64,000 nucleotides of DNA from Silvibacterium dinghuense (GTDB lineage Bacteria; Acidobacteriota; Terriglobia; Terriglobales; Acidobacteriaceae): contig NZ_SDMK01000005.1 in NCBI RefSeq assembly GCF_004123295.1, forward strand, positions 124,001-188,000. The letters are read 5' to 3'. The position numbers and the translations under genes are program-made. The stretch's first letter is position 1. Every line of letters starts with the position of its first letter. Positions 1 to 8,490 of the stretch are shown here, piece by piece. A model generated the notes under the pieces. That model did no database searches and was not told the origin of the DNA. It was given only the letters and a program-made list of their open reading frames with translations.

Positions 1-36
1 CGCATCTCTGCGAGCACTCTTTACCGGAAGATTTGG

Positions 37-966
37 ATGCCCTTGACTGACACTGTCCTGAACACGAAGCTCCAGACGGCGGCCCGCGAGGCCGGCCTGG
101 TTGTTCTTTCCACCGAAACCGGCGCCGACTTTCACAAGCGCCCCACGGCACGCTATCGTCTGGCCGCTACCCCCGATGCCGATCCCAAGCAGACCCTGAC
201 GCTCGAGCTGAGCGAGGACTTCGATTTCGACAAGCCGGCCCTGCTGCCCGAGCTGACCCAGCACCTCAAGGAAGAGGCGCGCCGCCTGCAGAATCCGCGT
301 CCCGATGTCTACGTCACCCAGTACGGCGTCCCGGTCCAGCTCACTGCCTTCCAGTGGCCCTTCCACCAGTCCACCTCGGGTGCGGACAGCTACATCGTCC
401 ACGGCACGCTTCACCTCGAAGACGGCACCGATTCCCCGCTGCATGCGAAGATCGCAGCCGCCGTAACGGTCACCTTCGCCGAAGTGCTGACGGCGATGGA
501 GCAGCCCTACGCCGAGAGCTTCCTCTACAACGCCATCCGCAAGACGCTCGACCAGGGCCAGCTGGAGCTGCTCAAGAGCGGCAACCGCCAGCCGGTGCCG
601 GTGACCACGCGCTACTACTCGCGCTGGAAGAAGACCTTTGTCTTTACCGACACCACCGAGCAGGAACGCGCCAACTTCCTGCTGCTCAAGGTCTACTGGC
701 TCTCCGGCGTGCTCGGCCACGGCGCCCCGGTCTGGATCTCCGACCCACGCGATGCGCAGTACCTGAACACCACCCCCGCCGATCTCGAAAAGATTGCCGG
801 CGACCTCTCCCGCCAGGGCCTTATCAGCCTGCAGGGCGACGCGGCCACTGCGACGCCTGCGCTGATGGCTCAGGCCCATGACTTCGAAGAGAAGCTGGAA
901 AAGGGCATCGCCATCACCAAGCCTGCGTTCAACGAAGAGATGCGCGCCGGCCATACCAACATGTAA
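37..966 (+). CDS. Conserved hypothetical protein, 309 aa
   Basis: I do not recognise the family. The protein is soluble-looking, with no signal peptide or membrane segment. It mixes charged and aromatic stretches in the N-terminal two thirds and has a helical, Glu/Lys-rich C-terminus. ATG at 37 is preceded by a purine-rich stretch (ccggaag) at a plausible distance. It stands alone: a strong rho-independent terminator follows 24 bp after the stop, so it is the last gene of its transcript. Coding is convincing from its length, codon bias and the terminator position. The function is unknown. Confidence 0.75.
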   Translation: MPLTDTVLNTKLQTAAREAGLVVLSTETGADFHKRPTARYRLAATPDADPKQTLTLELSEDFDFDKPALLPELTQHLKEEARRLQNPRPDVYVTQYGVPVQLTAFQWPFHQSTSGADSYIVHGTLHLEDGTDSPLHAKIAAAVTVTFAEVLTAMEQPYAESFLYNAIRKTLDQGQLELLKSGNRQPVPVTTRYYSRWKKTFVFTDTTEQERANFLLLKVYWLSGVLGHGAPVWISDPRDAQYLNTTPADLEKIAGDLSRQGLISLQGDAATATPALMAQAHDFEEKLEKGIAITKPAFNEEMRAGHTNM

Positions 967-989
967 TTTCCGGCCACACGGCTACACAG

Positions 990-1015
990 AAAACCCCGGC
1001 CATGGCCGGGGTTTT
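990..1015 (+). terminator. Rho-independent terminator
   Basis: A perfect 26-bp palindrome (AAAACCCCGG...CCGGGGTTTT) lies right after the preceding stop codon and ends in a short T run. Its A and T flanks make it potentially bidirectional. Confidence 0.85.
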
Positions 1016-1053
1016 GCTTTGCCCGCTATACTGCGCTCGTCGCGGAGGCAGGC

Positions 1054-2526
1054 ATGGCAAGGAGCAGGTATCCGGCGTTCATCCTCGTTGCGGGAATCGC
1101 TTCAACGGCTGTTCACGCTCAGACGGCAAAATCAGAGCCCGAAAGCCAGGTTGCGCAGCGCATCCACTCGGTGGAAACATGCCTGCCACCACCGGTTATC
1201 GTCACGAACGAGCCAAAACCCTGCACATCGCTCTCCCAGCGCATGGCTGAGCTTCATATTCCTGCCGTGAGCATCGCGGTGATCCACAATGGCGTCATCG
1301 CATGGGCCAAAGGATATGGAGTGCGGCAGACCGGTGGAGCTCCCGTCGATGCAGACACGCTCTTTCAGGCCGGTTCCATCAGCAAGCCGGTCGCTGCCAT
1401 GGGCACGCTTCATCTCGTTCAGGAACAGAAGCTTTCGCTCGATGCGGACATCAATGCGACGCTCACCAGCTGGAAGCTTCCTGCCAGCACAAGCGCGCCG
1501 GGAGCAGTGGTGACGCTGCGGGAGCTGCTCACCCACACCGCAGGACTCACCGTGCATGGCTTTCCAGGGTATGCATCGGGAGTTCCCGTTCCAAGCCTTG
1601 TTCAGGTCCTGAACGGAGAAGCTCCGGCAAACACCGCGCCGATCCGTCTGGACAGCATCCCCGGGAAAGAGTGGAGATATTCCGGCGGCGGATACACCGT
1701 AATGCAGCAAATGGTGATCGATACGGTGAAGGAGCCGTATCCTCAATTTCTGCACGACACCGTTTTGGCTCCGATCGGAATGAGCCACAGCACCTACCAG
1801 CAACCGCTTCCCGCATCCCTCCTCAGCAACGCGGCGATGCCCTATAACGCCGATGGCACACCGGTGCCGGGTGGTCCGCACACCTACCCCGAGATGGCCG
1901 CCGCGGGCCTCTGGACTACGCCCTCGGACCTGTGCCTCTACATCCTCGAGGTGCAGAATTCCCTGGCTGGAAAGGCGAATCACGTTCTTTCCCAGGCAAC
2001 GACGCAAACCATGCTGACCGCAGGTATCGGAAACTGGGGCCTGGGACTGGAACGTGGCGGTTCGACGTCCGATCCCTGGTTCATGCATGGCGGCGTGAAT
2101 GCAGGCTATGAAAGTCTCTTCCTCGGATATGACCACAATGGCAACGGCGCGGCAGTCATGACCGATGCGCAGGGAGGCAGCCGCATGGCAGCCGAGATCA
2201 TGAGCGCAATCGCGCTTGCCTACGATTGGCCCGATTGGAAGCCAGTGACACGAACGCAGGTTCACGTGGATCCCTCGGTGCTGGCCCGCTATGTAGGCAC
2301 CTATGAGCTCCATCCCAACTTCCGCGTCACCTTCACCCTCGAGGGCGACCAGTTGATGACGCAGGCGACGAATCAGCCGAAGTTTCCCGTCTACCCCGAG
2401 TCGCAGACGAAGTTCTTTCTGACGGTGGTCGATGGCGAGGTCGAGTTTTTCCCGGATGACAAAGGGCAGGCGAGCTATATCGTCCTTCACCAGGGCGGGC
2501 AGAGCGTCAAGGGGATACGAAAATAA
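1054..2526 (+). CDS. Serine hydrolase, beta-lactamase (class C/PBP) family, exported
   Basis: This 490-residue protein has a Sec signal peptide (residues 1-23, ending ...VHAQ) and a beta-lactamase/penicillin-binding fold of the PF00144 type. Visible catalytic elements are SxxK at S108-K111 (GSISKP), a Tyr motif at Y209 (YSGGGY) and H-G-G at about 345-347 in place of KTG. The last ~90 residues resemble the small beta-barrel appended to many esterase-type members of this family. It is probably a periplasmic esterase or peptidase, not a true beta-lactamase, but substrate cannot be read from sequence. ATG at 1054 follows GGAGG; a TATACT hexamer at 1027-1032 could be a -10 element. Confidence 0.85.
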   Translation: MARSRYPAFILVAGIASTAVHAQTAKSEPESQVAQRIHSVETCLPPPVIVTNEPKPCTSLSQRMAELHIPAVSIAVIHNGVIAWAKGYGVRQTGGAPVDADTLFQAGSISKPVAAMGTLHLVQEQKLSLDADINATLTSWKLPASTSAPGAVVTLRELLTHTAGLTVHGFPGYASGVPVPSLVQVLNGEAPANTAPIRLDSIPGKEWRYSGGGYTVMQQMVIDTVKEPYPQFLHDTVLAPIGMSHSTYQQPLPASLLSNAAMPYNADGTPVPGGPHTYPEMAAAGLWTTPSDLCLYILEVQNSLAGKANHVLSQATTQTMLTAGIGNWGLGLERGGSTSDPWFMHGGVNAGYESLFLGYDHNGNGAAVMTDAQGGSRMAAEIMSAIALAYDWPDWKPVTRTQVHVDPSVLARYVGTYELHPNFRVTFTLEGDQLMTQATNQPKFPVYPESQTKFFLTVVDGEVEFFPDDKGQASYIVLHQGGQSVKGIRK

Positions 2527-2531
2527 CGTCC

Positions 2532-2553
2532 GCAGGGCCGAAAACGGCCCTGC
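2532..2553. terminator. Hairpin between convergent genes
   Basis: Perfect 9-bp arms (GCAGGGCCG/CGGCCCTGC) around an AAAA loop lie between two convergent stop codons. There is no clear T tract, so it probably serves both directions as an RNA-end structure. Confidence 0.6.
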
Positions 2554-2575
2554 CAGCACCTCTTTCCGGCAGGCG

Positions 2576-3061
2576 TCAGGCGACCTTATTGCCGCAGCGG
2601 CCGCAGAATTTCGCTTCGGGCAGAATTACTGCCCCGCAGACTGCGCAGGTCCGGGTCATCCCGGGTGCAGGAGCGGGCGGAGCCGGTGTCCATGCAGCGG
2701 TGTTGGCTGCCGGGGCCGGTGTCCATGCAGCGGCGAGGGAAGGAATATAAGCCGGCCCTGCCCCCATCTGTGCTGCAAAATAGTTTGCCAGCGCAAGGTT
2801 GTACTGACGCACGCGGCCGGGCATGAAGAAGCACTCCACCAGGCTGACGATGGTCGGAATCCCGGTAAAGAAAAATACGAGGTAGAGGATACCGAGGCCC
2901 GTCCTGCGCAGATAAAAGTGATGCGCGCCAAATGTCCCCAGGAACAGTGCCAGCAAAACGCCAACGACCTCGTCTTTCTGGTATGCGGACATCTGCGCAT
3001 GAAATATGGCCCGCTGCTCATCGGTCCAGCCTGTTTCCATCATGGGCACCGTAGTTACCAT
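2576..3061 (-). CDS. TM2-domain membrane protein with C-terminal zinc ribbon
   Basis: The protein is 161 aa. After a short acidic N-terminus comes a TM2 domain (two hydrophobic helices joined by a short turn, with the GTFGAHHFYL motif typical of PF05154). A Pro/Ala-rich linker follows that contains a repeated AAWTPAP unit, duplicated also at DNA level (gccggtgtccatgcagcgg twice). It ends in a Cys4 zinc-ribbon-like module (CAVCG...CGRCG). I start it at ATG 3061 because a strong purine-rich ribosome site (gaggaaggaagagag) sits right before it; an upstream in-frame start would add 20 unlikely residues. The function of such TM2/zinc-ribbon proteins is unknown. Confidence 0.8.
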   Translation of the reverse strand: MVTTVPMMETGWTDEQRAIFHAQMSAYQKDEVVGVLLALFLGTFGAHHFYLRRTGLGILYLVFFFTGIPTIVSLVECFFMPGRVRQYNLALANYFAAQMGAGPAYIPSLAAAWTPAPAANTAAWTPAPPAPAPGMTRTCAVCGAVILPEAKFCGRCGNKVA

Positions 3062-3307
3062 CTCTCTTCCTTCCTCTTTCCACCCAGAACCAGCTGCATC
3101 TTCGGATGCATATTTGGGCATCGGGCGTCGTCAATAGAAAATACGTATACCGCGCGATGCTTGTTCCAGGCCAGGAAGCACCGTCCGCAATGGTTTCTTG
3201 TGAGCCGGCAACCATCGGCGGTATGGTAACCGCATCTCACCATCGTTGTTTTCTGCACTCTTTTCTCCGGTACCGCGTCACCCTTCCCCGAGGTACGTCG
3301 AACGAAT

Positions 3308-5227
3308 ATGAACTCGAACTCGATCTCCCGGCCCCGGCGGGGTCTGCTCACCAGCGAGCCGATCATTCTGCTGGCTCTCGTGCTGGCCGGACTCTATTTC
3401 GCGCGGGAGGTGCTCATCCCGCTGGCCATGGCGCTGACTCTCAACTTCCTGCTTGCGCCCCTGGTCATCCGGTTCGAGAAGCTGCGTCTCCGCCGCGTCT
3501 CTGCAGTGATTCTCGTTCTCACGCTCACCACCGGCATCATCGGAGGCGTCGGCTGGATCGTGACACGGCAGGTCTTGAGCGTGGTCAATGACCTGCCGAA
3601 TTACACCGACAATATCCACGACAAGATGGAGCAGCTGCACGCTCCCGCCGACGGCCAGGTCTCACAGACTCTGAGCAGCCTGCGCGCCATCTCCGCAGCC
3701 TTCACCGGTCAGACCCCGAAACCCTCCGCATCCGCGGCTCCTGCCGCGCCTGCGACTCCATCCATGGTGCATGGCAGCACGCGGCGCGCCCGCGAGCTGG
3801 CGGAACGCAAGCTCGAAGAAGAACAGGAAGGCAAGCCGGTCCCGGTTTCCGTGATTTCCCCGGAAGAGACCAGCCGCCAGTACATCGCCGAATATCTCTC
3901 CCCCATGCTGCATCCCCTGGGGACGCTGGGCATGGTGCTCATCTTCACCGTGTACATGCTGCTCAAGCGCGAAGACCTGCGCAACCGCCTGCTGCTGCTG
4001 GCCGGATTCGGCCGCCTGAATCTGATGACCCAGGCGCTCAACGACGCAGCCGCGCGCATCAGCCGCTTCCTGGTGATGAACACGCTGGTGAACTGCGGTT
4101 ACGGCATTCTCTTCGCGGGCGGACTCTATTTGCTGCGCGTACCCAACGCCACGCTGTGGGGTGCGCTGCTGGCCATCCTGCGCATGGTGCCCTATGTCGG
4201 CACCATGATTGTCGGCACCGCCACGCTGCTCTATACGCTGGCCATCTTCACCACCTGGTGGCATGCGCTGTGGGTCTTCCTGCTCTTCGCGGGCATGGAG
4301 ATCGTCATCGCGAACTTCGTCGAGCCATATCTCTATGGCAGCCGCACCGGCATTTCAGCGCTGGCGCTGGTGGCCATGGCCATGGTGTGGACACTGCTCT
4401 GGGGCTGGGCCGGCCTGGTCGTCTCGACGCCCCTCACCGTCTGCCTCATCGTGCTCGGCCGCTACCTGCCGCAGATGTCTTTCCTGCATATCCTGCTGGG
4501 TGACGAGGCGGAGCTTGCGCCGGAGGCCAAATTCTACGAGCGATTGCTGGCCACCGATCAGGCCGAGGCCCATCACATCGCCGACCGCTTCCTGGAAACG
4601 CACACCCTGGTCGATCTCTACGACGAGGTCGTAATGCCCGCGCTGACCATGACCGAGCAGGACCGGCACAAGGGTGTGCTCGATGAGCTTCGCGCCACGT
4701 ATCTCTTCCAGAGCGCGACAGAACTGATCGCCGAGCTGACCGATTACCGCGCGCAGGCCAATGTCGATCCCATATGCCCTCCAGAGAGCATCCCCGCGCG
4801 CGCAACACCGGTCGTGTGCATCCCGGCGAACGATCATGCCGATGAGATCGCAGCGACGATGTTTGCGCAGCTGCTCGAACAATGTGGACATAAGACGCTG
4901 ATGCTGCCCGGCGCGGCCGTCTCCACAGAGATTCTCGAACGGCTGGCCGAAGAACCGGATACCATCCTCTGCATCTCGGCTCTGCAGCCCTTCGCCTTTG
5001 CCCATGCGCGCAAGCTTGCGCTGCGGCTGCGCGAGGGCCTGCCTGCGAATCGCATCCTCATCGGGCTATGGGGCGCTGCGGGAGACAAGGATGCGCTGCG
5101 GGAACGCTTCGGAGCAGGCCGTCCGGAAGTCGTCGTCGGGAAACTGCGCGACGGGCTGGAATGGGTCAGGGGTGGAAATCGGACTGCGCACCATTGGCAT
5201 AAGCCGGCAGTTATCGAACAACCATAA
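3308..5227 (+). CDS. AI-2E family transporter with extra C-terminal B12-binding-like domain
   Basis: Residues 1 to about 400 form an AI-2E/PerM-type permease (PF01594) with several hydrophobic helices and a long Ala/Pro/Glu-rich periplasmic-side insertion around 120-190. The total length of 639 aa is far above the usual 350-400. The tail contains a helical segment (about 400-490), then a Rossmann-like alpha/beta unit (about 498-600; VVCIPANDHADEIAATM, then ILCISALQP and ILIGLWG). That pattern recalls cobalamin-binding modules but lacks the DxHxxG histidine. Family members export small molecules or ions; no substrate can be assigned. The start codon has only a weak upstream GAGG. Confidence 0.8.
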   Translation: MNSNSISRPRRGLLTSEPIILLALVLAGLYFAREVLIPLAMALTLNFLLAPLVIRFEKLRLRRVSAVILVLTLTTGIIGGVGWIVTRQVLSVVNDLPNYTDNIHDKMEQLHAPADGQVSQTLSSLRAISAAFTGQTPKPSASAAPAAPATPSMVHGSTRRARELAERKLEEEQEGKPVPVSVISPEETSRQYIAEYLSPMLHPLGTLGMVLIFTVYMLLKREDLRNRLLLLAGFGRLNLMTQALNDAAARISRFLVMNTLVNCGYGILFAGGLYLLRVPNATLWGALLAILRMVPYVGTMIVGTATLLYTLAIFTTWWHALWVFLLFAGMEIVIANFVEPYLYGSRTGISALALVAMAMVWTLLWGWAGLVVSTPLTVCLIVLGRYLPQMSFLHILLGDEAELAPEAKFYERLLATDQAEAHHIADRFLETHTLVDLYDEVVMPALTMTEQDRHKGVLDELRATYLFQSATELIAELTDYRAQANVDPICPPESIPARATPVVCIPANDHADEIAATMFAQLLEQCGHKTLMLPGAAVSTEILERLAEEPDTILCISALQPFAFAHARKLALRLREGLPANRILIGLWGAAGDKDALRERFGAGRPEVVVGKLRDGLEWVRGGNRTAHHWHKPAVIEQP

Positions 5228-5610
5228 ACATGTTCGCCATCATTCCATAACTTCGATCGTTGCAGGCGATGCAACGATCGCTGTACATGTTGCAAAAAAT
5301 GCGCAAATAAATACTCCGCGCGGAGAAATCCACATGCTGGGAAAGTTTTCTGTTCGATAAGAGATAAAAGGCAGATGAAGAATGGCGAAATACTGCTGTT
5401 ATCGCGGGCCCAGATAGAGAATCTTTATCTGCGGATGCGATAATGGGTAATAGTGAAGTGCTCTGCAGCACTTTTCACTGGCGCTTCCACCTTCGTGTGA
5501 GGCTACACTAAGGTAGTTGTAGCGCATCTGATCAGAAGTAGCATGGTCAGTTTCTCGTGCTCCGCCCTACCTTATTTTTGTCTAGAAAATACAGCCCAGG
5601 GAGAAACACA
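5228..5610. other. Intergenic region with two inverted repeats
   Basis: There is no convincing gene in this 383-bp gap. It contains a perfect 10-bp inverted repeat (CGATCGTTGC at 5254-5263, mirrored at 5271-5280) just after the permease stop. A second imperfect hairpin with agtgaagtgct-type arms lies at 5452-5479. The sequence is less GC-rich than its neighbours. A small RNA is possible but nothing specific supports one. Confidence 0.45.
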
Positions 5611-5883
5611 ATGCAAGTTCTTTGCGTGGCAACCAACGACTCTGCCGATATCGCCTGCACCGTTTGCGGACATCAGTACAAGCTCTATTTTGAGCGGCCG
5701 TCCGAAAAAGAGCGTGCAGAAGCAGTTCGCAAAGTAGAAAGCGCCCTCAAGGAGCATCACCTGTCGGGCAAGGACAACTCGGTACATCCCGCCAAGCCGT
5801 TCAATATCCCTGCCTGGCGCGGCCCAGCCATGTCGTCGGGGGCAGCCATGCTCGGCGGCGCGCCGCTCAGCCTGGCGTCGTAA
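5611..5883 (+). CDS. Small hypothetical protein, 90 aa, with CxxC
   Basis: I choose ATG 5611 because it follows a good ribosome site (cagggag); the reading frame extends 18 codons further upstream but without one. The N-terminus (MQVLCVATND) contains a C-x2-C pair (CTVC) followed by GHQYKLYFER, suggesting a half zinc ribbon. A helical Glu/Lys segment and a Gly/Ala/Pro-rich tail follow. No family recognised. A strong palindromic terminator lies 57 bp downstream. Confidence 0.6.
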   Translation: MQVLCVATNDSADIACTVCGHQYKLYFERPSEKERAEAVRKVESALKEHHLSGKDNSVHPAKPFNIPAWRGPAMSSGAAMLGGAPLSLAS

Positions 5884-5940
5884 CTCGGTTTAACCGGTTT
5901 TGCCTATTTACCCCTCCCCCAACCGCAATCCTTATCCATA

Positions 5941-5977
5941 ACGCAGAAGGGGCGCGAAATTCGCGCCCCTTCTGCGT
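5941..5977. terminator. Bidirectional terminator between convergent genes
   Basis: A perfect inverted repeat with 18-bp arms and a single central base separates the plus-strand small gene from minus-strand frr. A TTT follows on the plus strand. Confidence 0.75.
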
Positions 5978-5996
5978 TTCCGGCGGAGACCAGAGG

Positions 5997-6584
5997 TCAA
6001 ATCTGCATGACCTCGGCTTCCTTCTTCTTCGACATCTCTTCCATTTTGCGAATCTCTTCGTCGGTGAGCTTCTGCATCTCGTCGAGTGAGCGCTTTTCCT
6101 CATCGGCCGAGATCAGCTTGTCCTTCGAGGCCTTCTTGATGACATCGTTGCCGTCGCGGCGGATGTTGCGCACCGCGGTGCGATGATCCTCGAGCACCTT
6201 GCTGAGGTGCTTGACGACCTCGCGGCGGCGCTCTTCGGTCATCGGCGGAATCGGCACACGCACCACCTTACCGTCATTCTGCGGATTGTAGTGCTGGTCG
6301 GAGGCGCGAAGGGCCTTCTCGATCTCACCGATCAGGCTCGGCTCCCACGGCTGGATCACGATCATGTTCGCATCCGGCGTGGTCAGCTGGCCGATGCTGC
6401 TGAGCGGCGTCGGCGTACCGTAATAGTCGACACGAATCTGGTCGAGCATCTGGATGGAGGCGCGCCCGGTGCGCGTGGAGGCCAGGTTTGACTGGAAATC
6501 GGCGACGGCCTTGTCCATGCGGGACTTGAGCTGCAGATAGCTGTCCTTGAGGGCGGGAATGTTCGCCATGACGGCTGGTGGCAT
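5997..6584 (-). CDS. frr: Ribosome recycling factor
   Basis: The 195-residue protein matches RRF over its full length. It has a helical domain I, the hinge and beta domain II (RVDYYGTPTPL, then VIQPWEP) and a C-terminal helix (RRDGNDVIKK...LTDEEIRKMEE). RRF splits post-termination 70S ribosomes together with EF-G and acts in the cytosol. Start at 6584 is favoured over an internal ATG five codons later because AAGGACGAAG precedes it. It lies 60 bp downstream of lipA on the same strand and may share its transcript. The usual partner genes (pyrH, tsf) are not adjacent. Confidence 0.96.
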   Translation of the reverse strand: MPPAVMANIPALKDSYLQLKSRMDKAVADFQSNLASTRTGRASIQMLDQIRVDYYGTPTPLSSIGQLTTPDANMIVIQPWEPSLIGEIEKALRASDQHYNPQNDGKVVRVPIPPMTEERRREVVKHLSKVLEDHRTAVRNIRRDGNDVIKKASKDKLISADEEKRSLDEMQKLTDEEIRKMEEMSKKKEAEVMQI

Positions 6585-6644
6585 ATAGGTCTTCGTCCTT
6601 CAGGTTGCGTAGTTCAAACGTTGATTGTACGGCTCACAGCCCGG

Positions 6645-7583
6645 CTACACCAGCAGCCGGACTCCGCTGGCCGCGTCTGCCTGCTCATGCGCATGATACG
6701 AGGAACGCACCAGTGGTCCCGATTCCACGTGCCGGAAACCCATCGCCAGCGCCTCGGTCTTCATAAAAGCGAACTCCTCGGGTGTGTAATAACGGGTCAT
6801 CGGCAGGTGGTCCTTCGAGGGACGCAGGTACTGGCCGATGGTGAGCACATCCGTGCCCACGTTGCGCAGGTCACGGTAAACATCGAGCAGCTCCTGCATC
6901 TCTTCACCGAGGCCGACCATGACGCCGGTCTTGGTCACCACGGTCGAGTCGAGCTGCTTCGAAAACTCGAGCAGCCGCAGCGTGCGCTCATAGCGCGCGC
7001 CCGAGCGCACGGCGCGATAGAGGCGCGGCACCGATTCGGTATTGTGGTTCAGGATCTCCGGGTGCGCGTCGACGACGATGCGGATCGCGTCCTCGTTGCC
7101 CTGGAAGTCGGGAATCAGCACTTCCACCTGGCAGCCGGGAGCCTGCTTGCGGATCTCCTCGATGACCTTGGCAAAGGCGCGGGCGCCGCCAAGAATATCG
7201 TCATCGCGATTGACGCTGGTGATGACAGCGAACTTGAGCCCCAGCTGGGCAACGGCTTCGGCCACGCGGCGCGGCTCATCCATGTCGATCGGCTCGGGCT
7301 TGCCTTTGGGCACCGCGCAGAAACCGCACCGGCGCGTGCAAAGGTTGCCGAGCATCATGAACGTGGCGGTCTTGTGGTTCCAGCACTCGCCGATGTTCGG
7401 GCAGTGCGCGGACTCGCAGACCGTGTGCAGATTGAGATCGCGGGCCAGCTTCTTGAGATTGTGGTAGTTGTCGCCCACCGGGGCGCGCGCCTTCAGCCAT
7501 TCCGGCTTGGGAGCAGGCTTACGCGGCGCGAGGTTGATCTGGACAAGATCACCCGAGGCTGGCTGATTCGGTGCAGTAGCCAT
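6645..7583 (-). CDS. lipA: Lipoyl synthase
   Basis: This 312-residue radical SAM enzyme inserts two sulfurs into protein-bound octanoyl groups to make the lipoyl cofactor. The radical SAM cluster motif CxxxCxxC is at C82-C86-C89 (CTRRCGFCA). The auxiliary sulfur-donating cluster is C56/C61/C67 (CESAHCPNIGEC). Length matches the family. It needs iron-sulfur clusters, and an ISC operon lies 15 kb away in the same window. It is first in a possible lipA-frr transcript. Confidence 0.96.
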   Translation of the reverse strand: MATAPNQPASGDLVQINLAPRKPAPKPEWLKARAPVGDNYHNLKKLARDLNLHTVCESAHCPNIGECWNHKTATFMMLGNLCTRRCGFCAVPKGKPEPIDMDEPRRVAEAVAQLGLKFAVITSVNRDDDILGGARAFAKVIEEIRKQAPGCQVEVLIPDFQGNEDAIRIVVDAHPEILNHNTESVPRLYRAVRSGARYERTLRLLEFSKQLDSTVVTKTGVMVGLGEEMQELLDVYRDLRNVGTDVLTIGQYLRPSKDHLPMTRYYTPEEFAFMKTEALAMGFRHVESGPLVRSSYHAHEQADAASGVRLLV

Positions 7584-7629
7584 AACCGTTTATTGTAAAT
7601 GGCCGGAAGAGTCCTGTCCGGCGCCAAGA

Positions 7630-8025
7630 CTAATCCAGAAACACATCCGCGGACAGGCCGAAGCGGGCACTCAGCCTCCGGACCTGTTCGAGCGTGAGCT
7701 TCCGGCGGCCATTCAGGAACATGGAAACGGCGCTCTCGGTACCGAACTCAGGGATGAGGTCGCGTTGCGTGAGTCCTTGCTGTTCGATCAGAAAACGCAG
7801 CACCGTGCCGCTGTCAGCCTTCGGCAGCGCATAGTGCTGCTGTTCATACTGTTCGATAAGCACAGTCAGCAGCTCGATCGCTTCGCGCTCCGAAGGCGAA
7901 GGCGCCTCCAGCGATGTAAGGCGGAAGAGCGCAGCAGTATAGGCGTCAAGTTCTTCTTCCGTGTGGATCAGCCGCGGCGCACCGCGGGCAATCATCTTAG
8001 CCGGATCTGCGAGTAGAGTGCTCAT
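7630..8025 (-). CDS. higA: HigA-type antitoxin with HTH domain
   Basis: The protein is 131 aa. Its N-terminal half is helical and acidic. The C-terminal half is an XRE-like helix-turn-helix (LIEQQGLTQRDL...AVSMFLNGRRKLTLEQVRRLSARFGL), as in HigA antitoxins. It overlaps the upstream toxin gene by 4 nt, giving translational coupling and the toxin-first order typical of higBA. It should bind HigB and repress the shared promoter through the palindrome at 8364-8380. Confidence 0.88.
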   Translation of the reverse strand: MSTLLADPAKMIARGAPRLIHTEEELDAYTAALFRLTSLEAPSPSEREAIELLTVLIEQYEQQHYALPKADSGTVLRFLIEQQGLTQRDLIPEFGTESAVSMFLNGRRKLTLEQVRRLSARFGLSADVFLD

Positions 8026-8351
8026 GCTTTGCCAAACCTCCTGTCCCAGTTACTGCGCTTGTCATACTCCCGGTGCGTCAGAAAAGACCGGATGTAGACA
8101 TGCCCCTCAGTCTGTTGCCCGCGCGCCGTCTTTGCGTAATGGATCACGGTAACCAGCCGGTACCGGTTGTGACGGATATTGAAAATCACATATCCATCCA
8201 CCTGATCCGCATCCGGAAAGACCTCTCGCACTTCAGCAAAACGATGCCAGCGAACAGAGGCAACAATCGTTGACCAGGCAGCGATCTCGCTTACCGCATC
8301 GGGAAACCTGGCCGCAGCTTCCCTCAGATGCCTGCGAGTGACCAGATGCAT
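8022..8351 (-). CDS. higB: HigB-type mRNA interferase toxin
   Basis: The protein is 109 aa and resembles HigB/RelE-fold toxins (PF09907). It has WHRFAEVREVFPDAD, then FNIRHNRYRLVTVIHY, and the terminal VYIRSFLTHREYDKR, where the His/Arg/Tyr residues typical of the ribosome-dependent RNase active site occur. Start at 8351 is chosen because the promoter places transcription initiation almost exactly at this ATG. An upstream in-frame start would run through the promoter and operator. There is no Shine-Dalgarno, consistent with a leaderless message. Confidence 0.85.
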   Translation of the reverse strand: MHLVTRRHLREAAARFPDAVSEIAAWSTIVASVRWHRFAEVREVFPDADQVDGYVIFNIRHNRYRLVTVIHYAKTARGQQTEGHVYIRSFLTHREYDKRSNWDRRFGKA

Positions 8352-8357
8352 GCACCG

Positions 8358-8386
8358 ATAATACTTCACAATTTGTGAAGAATCAA
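8358..8386 (-). promoter_or_regulatory. higBA promoter with embedded operator
   Basis: On the minus strand, -35 TTGATT (8381-8386) and -10 TATTAT (8358-8363) are separated by exactly 17 bp. The spacer (8364-8380) is a perfect palindrome, CTTCACAA-n-TTGTGAAG, the obvious HigA operator. The predicted start of transcription falls at or within a base or two of the higB ATG. Confidence 0.75.
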
Positions 8387-8490
8387 TTGCCCCACATGCA
8401 CTCAAAAGCTTCAATCTCAACCGCTGCGATCAAAATGACACGAGCATCCCCACCTAATTTCTTCCCACCTCGCTTCGATACAATGAGCCG

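Noticed and set aside
1132-2559. Long minus-strand frame opposite the beta-lactamase family gene
   Set aside because: A shadow of high-GC coding sequence; the plus strand has a signal peptide and catalytic motifs.
2685-2735. Tandem repeat in the TM2 gene as a variable-number locus
   Set aside because: Only two imperfect units encoding a Pro/Ala linker; too short to suggest phase variation.
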